57,157 bases of DNA from Sergeia podlipaevii (Eukaryota > Euglenozoa > Kinetoplastea > Trypanosomatida > Trypanosomatidae): NCBI GenBank assembly GCA_030849805.1, contig JASANZ010002157.1, positions 1 through 57,157 of the forward strand, read 5' to 3'. Positions 40,857-51,731 of this stretch are shown in pieces (the first letter of the stretch is position 1; each line of letters begins with the position of its first letter). The notes beneath the pieces were generated by a model. That model was given only the letters and a program-made list of their open reading frames with translations, was not told the DNA's origin and did no database searches. The position numbers were made by a program, and so were the translations under genes.

Positions 40857-41963
40857 TTAAACCTTCTTGACGATCTGGATGACATCCTCATCTTCCAGCA
40901 GGTGATCCTTCCCCACACGCTGGGGCTGGTGTTTCACCGATGATCCCCAACCCCACGCATACTTGAAGTTCTTCATCAGCTGACGATGGATGCGATTACA
41001 GAACTGTTCCACAGTAGGCTGAGGGACGCGCTTGAGAATAACGGGTTCGTCGTAGTCAGGCACCTGACCCTTTGGCTTCGTGTATACGCGAATAAAATTG
41101 AGGTGGTCCCAGATGCACTCAAGAAGGCCATCCATGTTCCAGCCATGCTCCGCAGAGATTGGGCAGTTGTGAGGCAGACGAGCAATGATGTCGAGCTCCT
41201 CAATGGATATCTGATCGATTTTGTTGAGCACGTAGAGAGAAGGGATGTAGATGCGGTTACCCTCAATAGCGTCAATGAGCTCATCGACAGTGTAGTCACC
41301 GCGCAGAATCACATCTGCATTGTTCATGCGATACTCCAAAAGAACGTTCTTGACAGTCTCGTTATCCAGCTGCGACTGCTGGCACGTGGAGGAGACGGTG
41401 ATGCCTCCCTTCTCCTTCTTACGGATCGTGATATCCGGGGGCTGCTTGTTGAGGCGAATGCCAAAGCCATCGAGCTCACGCTCAATAATAAGCTTGTGCT
41501 GGAGCGGCTTGGCCACATCTAGCACGATGAGAATAAGCGAGCAGGTGCGAGCGACCGCAATGACCTGACGACCACGACCCTTACCATCCTTCGCACCCTC
41601 AATAATACCGGGAAGATCAAGCATCTGAAACTTGGCACCGCGGTACGTGACTACACCCGGAACGCACGTCAGTGTGGTGAACTCGTACGCGCCGACCTCA
41701 GAGTGGGTGGGGGTCAGCTTAGAAAGAAGAGTGGACTTGCCCACGGACGGGAAGCCGATAAAACCAATGCGAGCATCTCCAGTCTTCTGCACATCGAAGC
41801 CATCTCCCTTACCACCGCCCTTCTTGGATTCGGAGGCGATGAGCTCACGCTTGAGAAGAGCGAGACGAGCCTTGAGAGAGCAGATGTGGGCCATGGTGGC
41901 CTTGTTCTTCTGCGTGCGGGCGAGTTCCGCCTCAATATCATTGATCTTCTGAAGATTTGACAT
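40857..41963 (-). CDS. DRG1: DRG1 family developmentally regulated GTP-binding protein
   Basis: A 368-residue protein, full length for DRG1/RBG1. The G motifs are clear: G1 GFPSVGKST (70-78), G3 DLPGI (116-120) and G4 NKID (247-250). The S5D2L-like insert between G3 and G4 has [11 protein letters not shown] and KEKGGI, and the C-terminal TGS domain (about 290-368) has YTKPKGQ and the ending [17 protein letters not shown]. The N-terminal helices (1-45) and the DRG1-like KEKGGI insert separate it from DRG2. DRG1 is a ribosome-associated GTPase that helps stalled translation, usually with a DFRP1 partner. It is probably cytosolic, and nothing unusual was seen. Confidence 0.97.
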   Translation of the reverse strand: MSNLQKINDIEAELARTQKNKATMAHICSLKARLALLKRELIASESKKGGGKGDGFDVQKTGDARIGFIGFPSVGKSTLLSKLTPTHSEVGAYEFTTLTCVPGVVTYRGAKFQMLDLPGIIEGAKDGKGRGRQVIAVARTCSLILIVLDVAKPLQHKLIIERELDGFGIRLNKQPPDITIRKKEKGGITVSSTCQQSQLDNETVKNVLLEYRMNNADVILRGDYTVDELIDAIEGNRIYIPSLYVLNKIDQISIEELDIIARLPHNCPISAEHGWNMDGLLECIWDHLNFIRVYTKPKGQVPDYDEPVILKRVPQPTVEQFCNRIHRQLMKNFKYAWGWGSSVKHQPQRVGKDHLLEDEDVIQIVKKV

Positions 41964-42798
41964 CTTTTGTTGTTGTTACTCTGGAGACCTTATTTTTTTT
42001 TCTTTATATATATATAGAAACGACTTAAAAAAAAAAATAAGGGGATTGACCGAAGTACGTCGTTGAAGTTTCTTTCTATTATGTGTATATAAATGTCAAT
42101 AGTAACAATACTACTGGAGGAAAGGTATCTTCCTAAAGAATAAAGAGAGAGACACAGCAGACCAACAGATATATTTTTTAAAAAGTAACTACTAATTTAA
42201 TTTACTGTGTCTGCTGCTCCAATCACTCAGTCTCCTATACAGATACCAAAAGAGAAAAATCAAAGAAATGTACACGCGTCAAACTACAACAAAAAAAGAA
42301 ATTGCGCGCTAGTATGTGTGCTCTCAGCGTAGCAAGGGCTATACAAGACAAATAAAAATGCAAATGAAAGTGTGAATTAAAGGGAGAAAAAAAAAGAGAG
42401 AATATGTGCAACATGTAGAAGAATTGAAAGCTTCAGAACGAAAAAAATAATGATAATCCACAAGAAAGCGTACTTTCAATGTAAACACTGTTTATGAGAG
42501 GGAGTGAAAAGAGCAAATATGTTCATTCAAGCAAGTTAATGCACACTGCGTTACAAATATGTTCAATTTTTAAGAAAAAAAGAAATACACATGTTTTTTC
42601 CCTTCCCTTTCCGTCTTGTAGCACACTACAATTCATGTCATACGAGTGAAGCCAGTAAAGAAAAAAAAAATTTGTGCTCACAATATATATGAAAGAGGAA
42701 ACAAACAAGCATCGCACAAGATAAACGAAAAATGAGTAAGAGAGAGAAAAAAAAATTGAAAGTTAAAAGCTCGCTCGTTGCTCACTGAGCCTTCGCTA
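41964..42798. other. Intergenic spacer
   Basis: 835 bases, A-rich, with poly-A/T tracts. It holds the leader of DRG1 and the 3' UTR of the giant gene. Nothing else was seen. Confidence 0.45.
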
Positions 42799-45700
42799 TC
42801 ACCAGGCACTATTCATCGTATTCAGAGCGTTCTGCAAGCCAGAAATGAGCGCAGATAGCCCAGCCACCTGCTGCCCTGCCTGCCTTCTCAGCTCTGATAC
42901 CCGTTGCGCCGGCAACACCGAGCAGCCAGTGATTTCTTTACAATTCTCTATCACCTCGTCTGAGGCAGTGCAGCTCATGTCATCCCGTACCTGCGTAAGA
43001 TCATCAATAAGCCCCTCGGTGTGGGTGCACATTGCACGTAGCTTGCGCACCACCGCGTCACGCACAAACCGCCGCTGCCTCTCTCGCTCCTCTCCCACTT
43101 CCTTCTCTGCCTGTCTCCTGCGCTCCGCCAGCAGCGCCTCTTCCGCTTCGTGCTCCTCACGTTCTCGCTCCTCTCGCTCTTGCTTGTGCCTGGAAGCTGC
43201 ACCCTTGAAAACTGCTGGCACGCCGTGTGCACTCGCGGGAACTTGGCCAACGTATTCACATGGTGGTGGCAGAGGAGAACGGCATGCTCTCGTCTTGCTA
43301 CTCATGTCTCTACCTGCGAGCGCAGGTGATACCGAGCCCTTCCTGCGCTTTGCAGCAGACGCCGTCGTCACAACTCGGGTTCTGCCCGTGTAGTGAGGGC
43401 TGGCGAGAGCCGTAAAGAAGAGGGACGTACGCTGCTGCTGCTGCTGCTGCTGCTGTGAGGGAGGCCTCACGGTTGCCTCTGCGGTGGCCCCACGAGACCT
43501 GTTCTTGGTCCTTTTCTTTTGCTTCTTCGTGGTGGCGCTAGCGCTGGTAGCGGGGACGGTAATAGTCCCAGCGAGTATCCTCTGCTTAGAGGCGCCCGAT
43601 GTAGGCCTTGCTCCAGCACTTGGCTGCACTGCCCTCTTCTTCTTCTTCTGCCGCTTCAGTTTCTTCTTTTCAATTGCGTTGCCACTCTCCTCAGGACCGA
43701 CCCCTTCGTTGCCATCATCGATAAAGAGAGCAGGAAGTTGCTTGTCTCCTTCTTCTTCCTCACTCCTAGCTTCGTTGTCTGTTTCAATATCGCTCGTCTT
43801 TTGCTCCATTGTGCCCTCTTCTTCGTCAGATTCTTCATCATGGACCTCGGCACCGTCGTTGTCGTACTCGCCGCTGTATGGATCGTGGTACATGCGTCGC
43901 CGTTGCATCGCATCCTCTACGTTCTCACGCTCTTCTTGCCTGTAGTGCATGAGGGTTTGGATGTCCGCCGCGGTACGCAGCCGAACCAGCTCCACGGCTC
44001 TACTTGCCATGTGTACCACATGCTCAGAATCCTCAATCTCGCTGATGAGTTCATACACGTGCGCGCGGCAGGAGGCAAACACTGGGGTCGTCATGGCCGC
44101 TGTGCCACACGCAGTCACAAACCGCGCGTGATCTGCTGTAAACTCGCCCAGGTGGCTGTATGTGTAGAGCACGCCTGCTTCAAATTGCATAGAGCGGCGA
44201 TACGCGGTGGCACGCGCGCACACATTATCCCACAGATGGTGCTGCAGGAGCGCAATAATGTGTCTGGCACTGGTGCAGAGAAGGAAGGCTTCGGCGATAC
44301 CAAAGTCCATCCCTGCGCGCCACAAGCGGGTCACAAGCAGTTCAGCAGTCTTCCAGAGAAGTAAGGTGCTGTAGATATCGCAGTACGCGCTGAGTGCACC
44401 GTCGGGTAGGAGCTGCCACATACCACCGTCTGCGGGGGCGGCGCCGCCTTCGCTACCGTAAGCCGCAGTCGCTCCTTCCTCGCCGGCCTTGCCAATACAA
44501 AACCGCAGCTCGGCTAGAAACTGGAGCATGCTCAAATTGCGTGGGGAGTCACGACGCACTACATGCTTCTCCCGTGCCATCTTTAGCGCGCATCGCTGCT
44601 GCTGGTAAGACCTGACGAGCACTAAAGAAGCTTCGCGGTTCTCATCAGACTCTAGCACAAGTTTCACCGGAATAGTGTCGGTACCACGCACAACACACTC
44701 TACCCACTCACGCTGAAAGGCGCTACTGAGCACCTCCAGCGTGGCCTCGCTATCCACGAGGCAATGGCGAGAGCTGTGCTCTTCTTGTGTGCTGGTGGAA
44801 AACGCGTCAAGTGCATCCGTGACGTGGTCACCCCACGCGCTTACCATGCGTGCTGCACGCGGCTCACTTTGCATCAAGCATACATCTAGGAGCTGAGTTG
44901 TAATGCGGAACAGAGAGCCGTAGGGCGGCAGCAGAGCAATCTGAAGTGCCTTGTGAGTGAGGTAGCTCGCGGCGTATTGCGAGACTACTGTGTAGTACCG
45001 GGCACACGTGTTGAGAAGCGCGGCCTGTGTCAGGGTCAGTCGAGGGATATGGAGAAGAATACGAGTACCATCTGCGGTTGTCGTCAAGCTACGCGCGACC
45101 GCAGCGAGGCAAGCACGCATTCCACATTCCTCGGCCTTCTCACCATCTTCTTCATCGTCCCTTTCATCCTCGTGAGACTCAGTTTTTGGAAAGAAGGCGG
45201 GTGTCTCGCGCGGGTCTATGCCGCACCACGCACTGTGCAGCTGCACTCCCCTCCTTGCGTCCCGAACCCCGAGATGTATGTCCTCCCCGCAGTCACTAAA
45301 CGAAGCTGCAAAAGCAATTTCTTCTTGATCCTCTTTCCCCTCGTCTGGCTTCTCCCCTAGCAGCGCACGCCCAATAATCGCACAGTGTGCCAGGTAAGCT
45401 GCAGAGTCGACGCTAATTCGCTGCATGTGCTGCTGCTGTTCCTTCAACTTGGAAGCCAGCTCGTCCCACCCAGCTCTGAATGCGGCGGCGCCTGACCGCG
45501 GCCCTACACGCTTGGCAAGAAACTCATCATCGTTAATGTCGGCAATCTCGTAGAGGTAGTCCGGGTGCGGAAAGCCTTCGTCATCGCAGCGCACGTGTGC
45601 GGCACCAGCTTTTTCATCTTCCTCCTCTTCCGCTTCACCCTCCTCAGCACCAAGCTTCACTGGATGACTACTCTTGGCTTCCAGAAGGCGGAGTGCTTCG

Positions 45701-48700
45701 GCCGAGAGATGCCCCACCTGCACGGGCTGCGGAAGTGGAGGACGATAGTGCTCCCTCTCTTGCTGCTGAACCCTTGCAGGTACGCGTGGCGAACGTGGAG
45801 ATAGAGCGCCCTTCCCTGTTGCCGGCGCGGTTGATGCCCCCATCGTAGTAAGAGAGCCCAGGCCCTCAGAAAAGGAGGTCAGCAGGGCTGTAACAGAGTT
45901 CCGCCGCGGAGAGTACGCCAAACTACTCCCTCCTGTGAGGTCTCGTGCTCTGCCGCCTCGTAGGGACACAGGCATGCTATTGGGTGTGGTGACACTTCTG
46001 GATGTCGTGCCTACCGAACAAAGCGTGGAGTTGGCCTGGGTCAAATGATAATGCTGTCTTCCACTATTGCCACTAACAGCGTTGCCTTGTGTATTGGCCC
46101 TCTCGTCGTAGCGCGATACAGAATGCCCAGATATGAGAGTGTCTTTGAAGCGCACGGTCGGCCCTCCAGACACCGCAAGAGCCACTTCACCACCACCACC
46201 ACCACGTGTCTCGTCCATCTCCTGGACACCGTACAAAACAACTGGAGGATTGGCGGGAACTGGGGGTAGGGTCTTCAGAGGGATAACAATTGGACATCCT
46301 CTAATGAGCGTCTTCACAAGAGCACCTTCGCTCTCTGCAGGCGGTTTGATCTTCTGCGCTTCTTCCTCCTCCTCTCCCTCGTGATCAGACAAGTAGTAGA
46401 GTGTACGTAATTCGTCCACAGTTCGCTGCAGTGCCCTCGTGCGAGCCACCTGCAGCGTCGCACGCTGGGCACGCCACGCCACCAAGCGTTGCGCACGCCT
46501 CGTCTCCGCTAGTTTCGCCTCGTACTCGCCTCTCAACGCCCGCCGAGAGCGCTCTTTGGCTGCCTCACGCGTCTGCAGCACACTAACCACCTGCTTCAGC
46601 TCCTCCTTGATGGCGCCGTACAGGGAGGTTGTGACAACAGAAAGCCTAGTCGAGGCGACTGCGGTGGAAGCGGCGAGGCGGCGGCGCAATACGATGGCCT
46701 CTGGAGGAAGCGTTGCGGATGCAATTGAGCCTTTACGCGTTGCAAGGCGCGGGGATAAAACACTGAGAGAGGCTGCTGCTGCTGTTGGTGTTGTTGTTGG
46801 TGTTATTGTTGCTGCTGCTTTTGCACGGGGAGCTGGCGTGAGCATGGGAAGAGTGTGTACACTGCCAACATTCGTGTCGCTACAACTGTCTAGACACACT
46901 GTCATGTGTGAGGCTACATCTGTACTCGATGCGCCCTCCGCATTCTGCCCACTGCTGGCTGTGCAGTTTGATACCGTGGCCAGGATGCTTGTGAGACTCA
47001 CCCCGGTGTCGGCAGTTATCGAAGCAGCAGCTGCAATTGTGTTTTCATCTGGGTGTTCCCCATGTTCTCCGTGTGGTTGACGGGATGAGCTCCCCAGTAG
47101 AATCCTTTGTTCCTCCTCCACATCTTGCTCACCATCCTCGACACTGGCATCTTTCTCATCTTGCTGTCCTGGAAGCTGCCCAGCCTCGCGTAGTTCCTCC
47201 TCAATCGCTGCGAGTAACACGCCATTACACGCGTCATAGTACTCACGCCAGCACGCTAACTGACCACGTCGTGCAAGCACACCCACGCAAGGCAGAGGCA
47301 AGAAGTCACCCCCATTGCGCTGTCCTACGAGAGACTCGATAAAATCCTTGACGAGCCAGTTAGTGGTTATTGCGTCATACCGCGCGACGAGATGGGTCTC
47401 AGTGTCTACATTCATACCAGCGGCATCGTCCATGTCATCGAGCACACCGTGAGGCGCACCGAGCCGTTTCATTTCCTTCCCAGAGCAGGTGATAATATGA
47501 GTCGCTGCGGCACGCAAAGCACGCATCGATATTCCAGCATGAAGGATAGTAGCTGCTACCGCTGGCGCTATGAAGCACGGAAGACGATGCAAGGACGTGT
47601 CAAGAACAAAGCCACCCCGTGTGGCAGAAGCGGGAACGATAAAGAACTCGTCCAGAGGGTCAACCAGTTCACCAGAGGTCAGCCATGTCCGCACCATACG
47701 ATCCAGTGGCTCAAGCGTTGCGGCAAAGATCCAGCCAACGGCGTCAAGCGATGAGCACAACTGGCTCTTGAGAGTTGGGTCTGTTAGCAGCGGGTTCACA
47801 TCCCTCTTCCTTTCCTTTCCCTCAGCAGCTGCGCCGGTGTCACCTTCGCCGGCATCACCCTCGCTTTCATCTGTACTGCAACTCGCCTCTCTGTCATTGC
47901 TTCCCACAGTCACGCAAAGAAGCCTTCGCACTGCACCGCTGGCTACGCACTTGTAGACACCAAGTGAGTTCGTCATACGAGCTGAGAAGTGTGTGTAGAG
48001 TGAAGACAGTAATGCCGCGGAGGAGAGAGACTGCAAGGCTGCCACTGGATCCCAGTTGGGCTGCTCCGTTACTAAAAAGACCTCCGCGAGTGTCTCCACT
48101 TGTGCGCGGATGGCTCGCAGTTGCTCTTGGGCACGCAGGAGCTCCGTAAATGTCACTCCGTGCCACCCTCCATGGCGTTCTGTCAGCGCGCAGACCACCT
48201 GACGGAGTACCGCCAGAGAGGCTCGTAGTGCTGCTAGGGCACACTGTCCGTAGCTCCCAAGCCCAGGGCGGTGCTCGTTGCGTTCTGACACCGCCACAAG
48301 GCGCTCAAGGCGCAGAAAGAGGGTGCCACACTCACACCCCCACTGTAAAACAGAGAGGAGGGCTCGCGTGTACTTGCGCGCATATTGACCCTTCTGCGGT
48401 TGATGCTCCAAAGAGTGAGATGCGGCAGCACTCACCACGCCCCGCCCCAAATCAGCTGCAGCAGCAGTGGTAGAGGCAGTAGCTGACTGCTCTGCTTTCG
48501 CCTTCTTACGGATGATAGGTGAAGACGCCATCTGCGCCTCCTCATCCTCCAACTTTTCCGCGTTCCTTGTCGCATTGCCCCCCACTGCAGAGGGAGAAGA
48601 GAAAGAAGAATCAACTTGTCGAAGAAACTCGTCACTGACGCGCAGGTATGGCGCTCTATGAGCTCTACTAGTAGTAGTAGTAGTAGTAGTACCAGTTCCT

Positions 48701-50820
48701 CCTGCACCTGCTGCTGGTGTGTTTGTTGTTGCCCCACGCTTCCTCCCTCCATGTCTGACAGTGCCTCTTGACGCTGCTGTCCCACCCACGCCTAATGAAT
48801 CTACATCATAGTAGCGATAGGGCCGGTCCCCTATATTCTCCCGGCCATCCTTCTTCAGCTGCTGATACTCTTCTGAGCCCTCAGGGCCCAACTGAGTAAG
48901 CAGATAGGGATCGCACATGCCCAGCACGCTTGCATGCAGCGCAACGTACACGACAGTGCACGTATCACTGCTATAGCCACTGGAGAACATTGAAAAAAAA
49001 GGCACATAATTCTTTTCGCGCTGCTGCTGTGATGACGATAGAGCAGTATCATCCATCACTGCCCGATCTCTCGTGCTATGCCTCTTATACTGTAGCAGCG
49101 ACAAGGGTGTAGATACCAGAGAAGAGTTGTTAATATTGCTGGTGTTGTGATGGCTAGTATTGTTGGCCTCCCTGTCTTCCTCCTCCTCCTCGCCATCGCC
49201 ACGTGTAGTACTCTCAAACAGACGACACACTGCGTCATCCTCTGCCCACTGCCACGAAGCGCCACAACAAGCAGGCGTTCCACCAAGGCGAGCAGCAGAT
49301 CGGCATCGACCTGGAGACGCGCTGCTTGATCGTGCCGCCGATGTCCCTCTGCCTCTCACAGCGACAGTGTCATGCACGAGACGGCGACTCTCAAAAAGGG
49401 GTCGGTCTAGCAGCTGCATCTGCGACGACTCAGGCCCACTCCAGTGTCGTGCTGCTTTACCCAGCTCCTCATACACCCCCGCCGCTCGAGCCCCGCTGAA
49501 GCCGCCACCGCCACACGAAGCAACGGTGGAGTCCACTACTGGCTCCACGTCCGCGGACCAGCGGAGTGCGCACTGGAGAGAAGGAGAGTGCTCGGCTAGG
49601 TCAATAGTGCTTGGTGCAAGCCACAGGTGTGGATGATATGGTAGCTTTCGCGATGAAGCGAGTGCTGCGCTAGTGGCGGAAGAAGAGGCATACCGCTTGT
49701 CCACAAGGGTGGAGTGAACATAGCACCGGGGAGTCTTGCGGTAGATCTTGCCCTCATAGGACTGCTCCCCTGTGACGCCTCCATCCCGCCTAATCTTCTG
49801 CGCGACGAGACTGTCAGTGGAGGTATCCAGATCAGCAACAACTGTTGCGCCGGCGGCGGTGTCACTACTTTCCTCTTCTCCACTCTCCAAATTTGCCAAT
49901 ACACTAGTACGGAGAATAACATATAGAAGCTGCTCCGCGGTTGTAAGAGTGTTGGTGGTGGCACCTTTCCTCCCTTCTCTCTGGTGCGGGTTCGGGTCCT
50001 GTTGCGGCGGCACAATGGACTTTACTAGAACATCCAGCAGCTGCGCTTGAGTGTGCGACTCTGACGCAACCGCTGTTCGGGCACGCTTCAGCAGAGTGTG
50101 CAGCTCATCCCTCAGAACATCAACAAAATCATCACTATCAGGCGTCCCCTCGCTGCTCATCATCTCGCACTGAAGATGACCTTCCGCATACTTCGCGGCG
50201 CAGTGAATGGCACTAGAAACAGCACGAACACCAGTTGTGCCAGAGCAAAGGTCATTTCTATATCTATTTTCACTTTCTCCACAAAGAGCTATCTCACTTT
50301 CCTCTTGAGTACAGTGAGCATCATCATCACCATCCATCAACGCTCCAGCTGCTGCTGTCTTCCTGATACAATTTTGGGATGCACGGTTTGCAATAACGCG
50401 TGCCACAGAGGGACTAAAGAAAGCATCAAAGGCTTTCCGGCAGCGGCGTCTCCGCATCGCTGGAGTTTCTGTAACCGCCGCCCCCGCGCCAAGCGTTGCG
50501 TGCGCATGCAAAGACACCGTTGCTGAAGGAGCGCCACTGTTGCCTCTAATGATGATATTGTCTGTGTTTCTCGCATTTTTGCTGCCGCTGCGGTTGCTTG
50601 GCTGCGCAAAGCAACTGGAGGAAGGTACGGCAGAAACAGCAGCGGGTGGGTGAAGACAGAGAAGATTTCCGTATCCATACCCAGCACCTGCGCCAGCCGC
50701 GAGTGAGAGCGACTGTGGAAGACTTGTAATGAGCTGGATGGTAGATATCTCACTTGGGCTCACAAGCTCTCGGCCACTGCCAGCACTGCGGAAGATTTTT
50801 GTATCGGCTGCAGTGTGCAT
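42799..50820 (-). CDS. Giant gamma-tubulin complex-like protein (GCP5/GCP6 type)
   Basis: A 2673-residue protein. Two regions resemble the Spc97/Spc98 (GCP) fold. The N-terminal half (about 610-1110) has LLSVLQWGCECGTLFLRLERLV, then FAATLEPLDRMVRTWLTSGEL and CFIAPAVAATILHAG, like the GCP pattern of a helix, LEP-x-L, W-x-x-x-G, and PxFL-x-x-x-A-x-x-IL-x-TG. The C-terminal half (about 1905-2290) has YLTHKALQIALLPPYGSLFRI followed by long helices. About 790 residues of low-complexity and coiled-coil sequence (coil near 1426-1480) separate them, as in animal GCP6. The last 380 residues are acidic, then basic, then a charged coil (EREEREREEHEAEEA). GCPs nucleate microtubules at basal bodies and elsewhere. 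The ATG at 50818-50820 was chosen; an in-frame Met lies 12 codons upstream. The frame is uninterrupted for 8 kb. Confidence 0.5.
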   Translation of the reverse strand: MHTAADTKIFRSAGSGRELVSPSEISTIQLITSLPQSLSLAAGAGAGYGYGNLLCLHPPAAVSAVPSSSCFAQPSNRSGSKNARNTDNIIIRGNSGAPSATVSLHAHATLGAGAAVTETPAMRRRRCRKAFDAFFSPSVARVIANRASQNCIRKTAAAGALMDGDDDAHCTQEESEIALCGESENRYRNDLCSGTTGVRAVSSAIHCAAKYAEGHLQCEMMSSEGTPDSDDFVDVLRDELHTLLKRARTAVASESHTQAQLLDVLVKSIVPPQQDPNPHQREGRKGATTNTLTTAEQLLYVILRTSVLANLESGEEESSDTAAGATVVADLDTSTDSLVAQKIRRDGGVTGEQSYEGKIYRKTPRCYVHSTLVDKRYASSSATSAALASSRKLPYHPHLWLAPSTIDLAEHSPSLQCALRWSADVEPVVDSTVASCGGGGFSGARAAGVYEELGKAARHWSGPESSQMQLLDRPLFESRRLVHDTVAVRGRGTSAARSSSASPGRCRSAARLGGTPACCGASWQWAEDDAVCRLFESTTRGDGEEEEEDREANNTSHHNTSNINNSSLVSTPLSLLQYKRHSTRDRAVMDDTALSSSQQQREKNYVPFFSMFSSGYSSDTCTVVYVALHASVLGMCDPYLLTQLGPEGSEEYQQLKKDGRENIGDRPYRYYDVDSLGVGGTAASRGTVRHGGRKRGATTNTPAAGAGGTGTTTTTTTSRAHRAPYLRVSDEFLRQVDSSFSSPSAVGGNATRNAEKLEDEEAQMASSPIIRKKAKAEQSATASTTAAAADLGRGVVSAAASHSLEHQPQKGQYARKYTRALLSVLQWGCECGTLFLRLERLVAVSERNEHRPGLGSYGQCALAALRASLAVLRQVVCALTERHGGWHGVTFTELLRAQEQLRAIRAQVETLAEVFLVTEQPNWDPVAALQSLSSAALLSSLYTHFSARMTNSLGVYKCVASGAVRRLLCVTVGSNDREASCSTDESEGDAGEGDTGAAAEGKERKRDVNPLLTDPTLKSQLCSSLDAVGWIFAATLEPLDRMVRTWLTSGELVDPLDEFFIVPASATRGGFVLDTSLHRLPCFIAPAVAATILHAGISMRALRAAATHIITCSGKEMKRLGAPHGVLDDMDDAAGMNVDTETHLVARYDAITTNWLVKDFIESLVGQRNGGDFLPLPCVGVLARRGQLACWREYYDACNGVLLAAIEEELREAGQLPGQQDEKDASVEDGEQDVEEEQRILLGSSSRQPHGEHGEHPDENTIAAAASITADTGVSLTSILATVSNCTASSGQNAEGASSTDVASHMTVCLDSCSDTNVGSVHTLPMLTPAPRAKAAATITPTTTPTAAAASLSVLSPRLATRKGSIASATLPPEAIVLRRRLAASTAVASTRLSVVTTSLYGAIKEELKQVVSVLQTREAAKERSRRALRGEYEAKLAETRRAQRLVAWRAQRATLQVARTRALQRTVDELRTLYYLSDHEGEEEEEAQKIKPPAESEGALVKTLIRGCPIVIPLKTLPPVPANPPVVLYGVQEMDETRGGGGGEVALAVSGGPTVRFKDTLISGHSVSRYDERANTQGNAVSGNSGRQHYHLTQANSTLCSVGTTSRSVTTPNSMPVSLRGGRARDLTGGSSLAYSPRRNSVTALLTSFSEGLGSLTTMGASTAPATGKGALSPRSPRVPARVQQQEREHYRPPLPQPVQVGHLSAEALRLLEAKSSHPVKLGAEEGEAEEEEDEKAGAAHVRCDDEGFPHPDYLYEIADINDDEFLAKRVGPRSGAAAFRAGWDELASKLKEQQQHMQRISVDSAAYLAHCAIIGRALLGEKPDEGKEDQEEIAFAASFSDCGEDIHLGVRDARRGVQLHSAWCGIDPRETPAFFPKTESHEDERDDEEDGEKAEECGMRACLAAVARSLTTTADGTRILLHIPRLTLTQAALLNTCARYYTVVSQYAASYLTHKALQIALLPPYGSLFRITTQLLDVCLMQSEPRAARMVSAWGDHVTDALDAFSTSTQEEHSSRHCLVDSEATLEVLSSAFQREWVECVVRGTDTIPVKLVLESDENREASLVLVRSYQQQRCALKMAREKHVVRRDSPRNLSMLQFLAELRFCIGKAGEEGATAAYGSEGGAAPADGGMWQLLPDGALSAYCDIYSTLLLWKTAELLVTRLWRAGMDFGIAEAFLLCTSARHIIALLQHHLWDNVCARATAYRRSMQFEAGVLYTYSHLGEFTADHARFVTACGTAAMTTPVFASCRAHVYELISEIEDSEHVVHMASRAVELVRLRTAADIQTLMHYRQEERENVEDAMQRRRMYHDPYSGEYDNDGAEVHDEESDEEEGTMEQKTSDIETDNEARSEEEEGDKQLPALFIDDGNEGVGPEESGNAIEKKKLKRQKKKKRAVQPSAGARPTSGASKQRILAGTITVPATSASATTKKQKKRTKNRSRGATAEATVRPPSQQQQQQQQRTSLFFTALASPHYTGRTRVVTTASAAKRRKGSVSPALAGRDMSSKTRACRSPLPPPCEYVGQVPASAHGVPAVFKGAASRHKQEREEREREEHEAEEALLAERRRQAEKEVGEERERQRRFVRDAVVRKLRAMCTHTEGLIDDLTQVRDDMSCTASDEVIENCKEITGCSVLPAQRVSELRRQAGQQVAGLSALISGLQNALNTMNSAW
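43431..43456. repeat. CAG/CTG repeat coding a glutamine run
   Basis: About eight CTG units on the plus strand, read as polyglutamine near residue 2455-2463 of the giant GCP-like protein. Confidence 0.85.
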
Positions 50821-51731
50821 GCCTATTGAGACTTCACAAAAAATATATATCAACAAATATGAATATGTATGTATGTATCTAAGAAAAAGGTTGTCGTGTA
50901 GGACAAAAGAAAAGTTTTTTTCTTCTTATAACGCCTCTTCCCGCGTTTGCTTCAGTCTTTTCGTGCTTGTGGTTTACGCAATATGCCTCACACGCATATC
51001 TATGAGTTTGTGTAGATGTTCTTTTTTGGTTTCCTTTTTGATTGCTTGTGCATACGTAGTAAAGAATAAAAGATAAGTTCAATTTTTTTTTTTTTTAAGA
51101 GGTCAATATAAGAAAAAGTTTCTCCTTTTTTGGCAGGAAATGAGAGTGAAAAAAAAAGGTATGTGATACCCTCTGGGCGTAGGCTAACTCAAAGCACTTT
51201 GACCATCAGATACCTTAGGTTCTTTTTCTCTTCGTCTCTTTGTAGTTGACATTGATAAAAGTGAAAGTATTCTGCATTGCTGATAGCCCAGGTCACACAC
51301 TGCAAACATTCTCTACAACACACAGATAAAAGAAAATAGAGGGCAAGCGCAGAATCATCTTTTTTTTTTTGGCTAAAAGATGAACGATAAAGCAAAACAA
51401 TAATCATAAAAAGAGGAAGCAAAAACAAAAAAAACAGCACTTCCTAGCTATACAGGAAGTGTGTGTAGAGAGAGAAAGAAAGAGACACTAGCAGATGGAA
51501 AAAAAAAAACTGTAATGGAAGAAGACAAGCAACTCACCAAAGCAAACAAACGAACAATCAAGAAATACCAGTGTTCATTTCATTTCTTCTACCGTCCTCT
51601 CTCTCTCTCTCCTTCTCTTTGTCCGCTTCTAGGCGTGTGCGAACGACGTATCCCTTCAAAAATAATAATAATAATAATAATACTAAACAGCAACAAAAAG
51701 TGAAACAGGAATTCTCGTTTTTCTCACAAAA
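50821..51731. other. Intergenic spacer between VPS45 and the giant gene
   Basis: 911 bases. It carries the leader of the giant gene and the 3' UTR of VPS45, with poly-T near 51083-51095, a TAA run at about 51661-51681 and A-rich stretches. No gene was supported. Confidence 0.45.
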
